10,031 nt of DNA from an uncultured Prevotella sp. (GTDB taxonomy: Bacteria > Bacteroidota > Bacteroidia > Bacteroidales > Bacteroidaceae), in the NCBI GenBank assembly GCA_934230965.1, contig CAKQFW010000066.1:1-10031 (forward strand), given 5' to 3'. Below, piece by piece: positions 8,747 through 10,031 of the stretch. The position numbers and the translations under genes are program-made. A model generated the notes under the pieces. That model made no database searches and had not been told where the DNA came from. It saw only the letters and a program-made list of their open reading frames with translations. Within the stretch, counting starts at the first letter, position 1; each line of letters opens with the position of its first letter.

Positions 8747-8777
8747 TTGCATATTTCAAATATAAGTTTTAATTTTG
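8747..8777 (+). promoter_or_regulatory. Predicted Bacteroidota-type promoter of tetR
   Basis: TTG at 8747-8749 and TAATTTTG at 8770-8777 are separated by 20 bp and match the TTTG/TAnnTTTG consensus. The start of transcription is expected near 8783-8786, giving a short leader of about 35 nt before the ATG at 8820. The leader ends in an A/T-rich stretch without a Shine-Dalgarno site, as is common in this phylum. Confidence 0.6.
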
Positions 8778-8799
8778 CACACATAAATAAGATGTGCAA
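8775..8799. repeat. Inverted repeat TTGCACA-N11-TGTGCAA over the tetR promoter, candidate autoregulatory operator
   Basis: Perfect 7-bp arms at 8775-8781 and 8793-8799, with arm centres 18 bp apart. The left arm covers the last bases of the predicted -7 box and the right arm lies just after the expected transcription start. A protein bound here would block RNA polymerase, the classic arrangement for a TetR protein that represses its own gene. In RNA it could also form a weak hairpin in the leader. Confidence 0.45.
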
Positions 8800-8819
8800 T
8801 TTTTATAATCAGTTAAGTT

Positions 8820-9413
8820 ATGTCCATATCAAAAACTCGCCAAAAACTGGTTGACGTAGCTCGCCAACTGTTTGCCAAAAATGGTATCGCCAACACGACG
8901 ATGAACGATATTGCCGTGGCATCGGGCAAAGGAAGACGTACCTTATACACATATTTCAACCGCAAAGAAGATGTTTATTCGGCCGTCATTGAGTCGGAGC
9001 TGGAGCGATTGTCTGACAAGCTCGACGAGGTATCGTCGATGAAGATACGCCCACAAGACAAAATTATAGAACTGATATACACCCACTTGAGCATGATACG
9101 CGAGACGGTGGTGCGCAACGGCAACCTTCGTGCCGAGTTTTTCCGCAATATATGGATGGTAGAAAAGGTGCGCAAAAACTTTGACGAAGACGAGATAGAA
9201 CTGTTTCGCAAGGTATATGCCGAAGGCAAGGCCGATGGCGAATTTGACATTGAAGACGTAGACCTTGTAGCCGACATCACCCACTATTGTATCAAAGGTC
9301 TGGAGGTTCCGTTCATCTACGGCCGCTTGGGCCATGGCATGACCGAAGAAGCCAGCAAACCACTGGTAGCCAAAGTGGTATATGGCGCATTAGGAAAGTT
9401 AGGAGCCAAGTAA
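8820..9413 (+). CDS. TetR/AcrR-family transcriptional regulator
   Basis: A 197-residue DNA-binding regulator of normal TetR length. The N-terminal domain begins KTRQKLVDVARQLFAKNGI (residues 5-23), followed by the helix-turn-helix TTMNDIAVASGKGRRTLYTYF (26-46) and the following KEDVYSAVIE. This is the conserved part of the family. The C-terminal helices (about 60-197) should form the dimer and ligand pocket, which is too variable to name a ligand. The gene is divergent from the fabG-rluA-family-tamB-tamL cluster and shares its 423-bp regulatory region, so control of its own gene and of the fabG operon is a reasonable inference. TetR proteins controlling fatty-acid genes are known elsewhere (FabR, DesT), but I see no evidence of orthology to them. 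A lipoprotein gene follows after 63 bp and may be co-transcribed. Confidence 0.92.
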   Translation: MSISKTRQKLVDVARQLFAKNGIANTTMNDIAVASGKGRRTLYTYFNRKEDVYSAVIESELERLSDKLDEVSSMKIRPQDKIIELIYTHLSMIRETVVRNGNLRAEFFRNIWMVEKVRKNFDEDEIELFRKVYAEGKADGEFDIEDVDLVADITHYCIKGLEVPFIYGRLGHGMTEEASKPLVAKVVYGALGKLGAK

Positions 9414-9476
9414 CGTCTACCCGTTTCTGCCCCGCCTTCAATACCGATAACCCTTATCATTAGTTGAAGCCATATT

Positions 9477-10031
9477 ATGTCAAACAAGCCATTTCTACAT
9501 CACCACCTACTTTATACACCGCTGTTCATGCTGTTCATGCTTTTTCTTTTTACCGCTTGTAAAAAAGAAAAAGCAGAGGCTGAAGTGGCTAAAATCGACA
9601 CCATACCTACACTGGTCATGCAGATACAAAAATGCTCAAAGCTGTACACTGCCGAGTGTAAGATGCATAAAATTGTAACACACGACGACAAGGTGAGCCT
9701 GCATGGCAAATTTATGGAAACCGACTATAACATCGACCTCCCTGTAGGTTCGCGAAAGGTAGCTATACCTATGGATGCCACCATCAAGGCCTACATCGAC
9801 TTTTCGTCGTTTTCAGAAGCCAGCATCTTGCGCAATGGTGACAAGCTAAACGTTGTCTTGCCCGATCCCAAGGTACAGCTTACCAGCACCTCTATCAACC
9901 ACGAAGAGGTGAAACAGTTTGTAGCCCTCACCCGTAGCCGCTTTACCGACGAAGAGCTAACCAACTATGAACAGCAAGGGCGCAAAGCCATCATTGCCGA
10001 CATACCTCAAACAAACATTGTAGAACAGGCT
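9477..10031 (+). CDS. Predicted lipoprotein with DUF4230-type domain, C-terminus cut by window edge
   Basis: An open frame of 185 codons runs from ATG at 9477 to the window edge. The N-terminus is a lipoprotein signal: MSNKPFLHHH, a Leu/Phe/Met-rich core, then FTAC with the predicted lipidated Cys at residue 28, followed by the charged KKEKAEAE linker. The visible mature part (from about residue 43) reads LVMQIQKCSKLYTAECKMHKIVTHDD, then a stretch with RKVAIPMDATIKAYIDFS and DKLNVVLPDPKVQLTST. I recognise this as the DUF4230 family, common in Bacteroidota and without a known function. The protein is therefore probably tethered to a membrane facing the periplasm. The gap of 63 bp after tetR has only a weak hairpin (GATAA-CCC-TTATC, 9446-9458) without a T-run, and no clear promoter, so co-transcription with tetR is possible. 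The gene has no evident biochemical link to the regulator. Confidence 0.85.
   Translation, partial: MSNKPFLHHHLLYTPLFMLFMLFLFTACKKEKAEAEVAKIDTIPTLVMQIQKCSKLYTAECKMHKIVTHDDKVSLHGKFMETDYNIDLPVGSRKVAIPMDATIKAYIDFSSFSEASILRNGDKLNVVLPDPKVQLTSTSINHEEVKQFVALTRSRFTDEELTNYEQQGRKAIIADIPQTNIVEQA
9522..9539 (+). repeat. Tandem 9-bp repeat (CTGTTCATG x2) in the lipoprotein signal peptide
   Basis: Two perfect in-frame copies at 9522-9530 and 9531-9539 encode LFMLFM in the hydrophobic core of the signal peptide. Copy-number change would lengthen or shorten the core by three residues without a frameshift. With only two copies it may be incidental. Confidence 0.6.
9538..9575 (+). other. Strong mRNA hairpin inside the lipoprotein signal-peptide coding region
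   Basis: TGCTTTTTCTTTTTAC (9538-9553) can pair with the following GTAAAAAAGAAAAAGCA (9559-9575) across the 5-nt loop CGCTT, giving 16 pairs and one bulged A. It spans the codons for the end of the hydrophobic core, the lipobox and the charged linker. It may be a by-product of Phe/Leu codons (TTT, CTT) preceding Lys/Glu codons (AAA, GAA). Confidence 0.6.

Larger units (their letters stand above)
8397..8819. other. Divergent intergenic regulatory region between fabG and tetR
   Basis: This 423-bp stretch has no gene I can support. It holds a minus-strand Bacteroidota-type promoter for fabG (8601-8631), a plus-strand one for tetR (8747-8777), a two-copy 22-bp-period repeat with palindromic parts (8516-8559), and two inverted repeats (8699-8722 and 8775-8799). 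Base composition is much more A/T-rich than the flanking genes. A 74-codon plus-strand reading frame at 8437-8661 crosses it but looks non-coding. Confidence 0.8.

Noticed and set aside
8943..9335. A 130-codon minus-strand frame inside tetR
   Set aside because: It is antisense to a TetR gene with an intact helix-turn-helix and normal length; nothing supports a second gene.
9446..9458. Hairpin GATAA-CCC-TTATC after tetR as a terminator
   Set aside because: The stem is short and A/T-rich with a 3-nt loop and no T-run, so termination is not supported.
1..10031. CRISPR array, insertion sequence, phage, defence or secretion-effector system
   Set aside because: No regularly spaced repeats beyond the two-copy leader element, no transposase or integrase motifs, no terminal inverted repeats, and all long frames belong to housekeeping or envelope families.

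Overview
The window looks like chromosomal DNA from a Bacteroidota bacterium, most likely Prevotella or a close relative. Three things support this. The divergent intergenic region carries promoters of the Bacteroidota type (TTG, about 20 bp, then TAnnTTTG). Genes begin after A/T-rich leaders rather than strong Shine-Dalgarno sites. The TAM outer-membrane partner is a lipoprotein (TamL type) rather than a classical TamA, next to a large TamB. The genus is inferred from general resemblance only.

Minus strand, read from right to left: fabG (8396-7638), an RluA-family pseudouridine synthase (7638-6961), tamB (6902-2235) and tamL (2197 to the left edge, where about the last 40-60 residues are cut off). 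fabG and the synthase share one base (TAATG), and the later gaps are 58 and 37 bp with no recognisable promoter or terminator, so the four genes look like one operon. TamB is predicted to be anchored in the inner membrane and to span the periplasm. TamL is a lipidated Omp85 barrel in the outer membrane. FabG makes acyl chains in the cytoplasm. The likely theme is envelope assembly and lipid supply.

The 423-bp region 8397-8819 holds no convincing gene but is rich in signals: a Bacteroidota-type promoter for the fabG operon with a leader of nearly 200 nt, a similar promoter for tetR, and three different repeat or palindromic elements that are candidate operators.

Plus strand: a TetR-family regulator (8820-9413), then after 63 bp a DUF4230-type lipoprotein gene (9477 to the right edge, C-terminus cut off). 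The regulator is divergent from the fabG operon and may control it, itself, or both.

I saw no mobile element, CRISPR array, tRNA, rRNA or toxin-antitoxin module. The most interesting material is the regulatory region and the pairing of a TetR switch with a fatty-acid/TAM operon, not an obviously new enzyme system.
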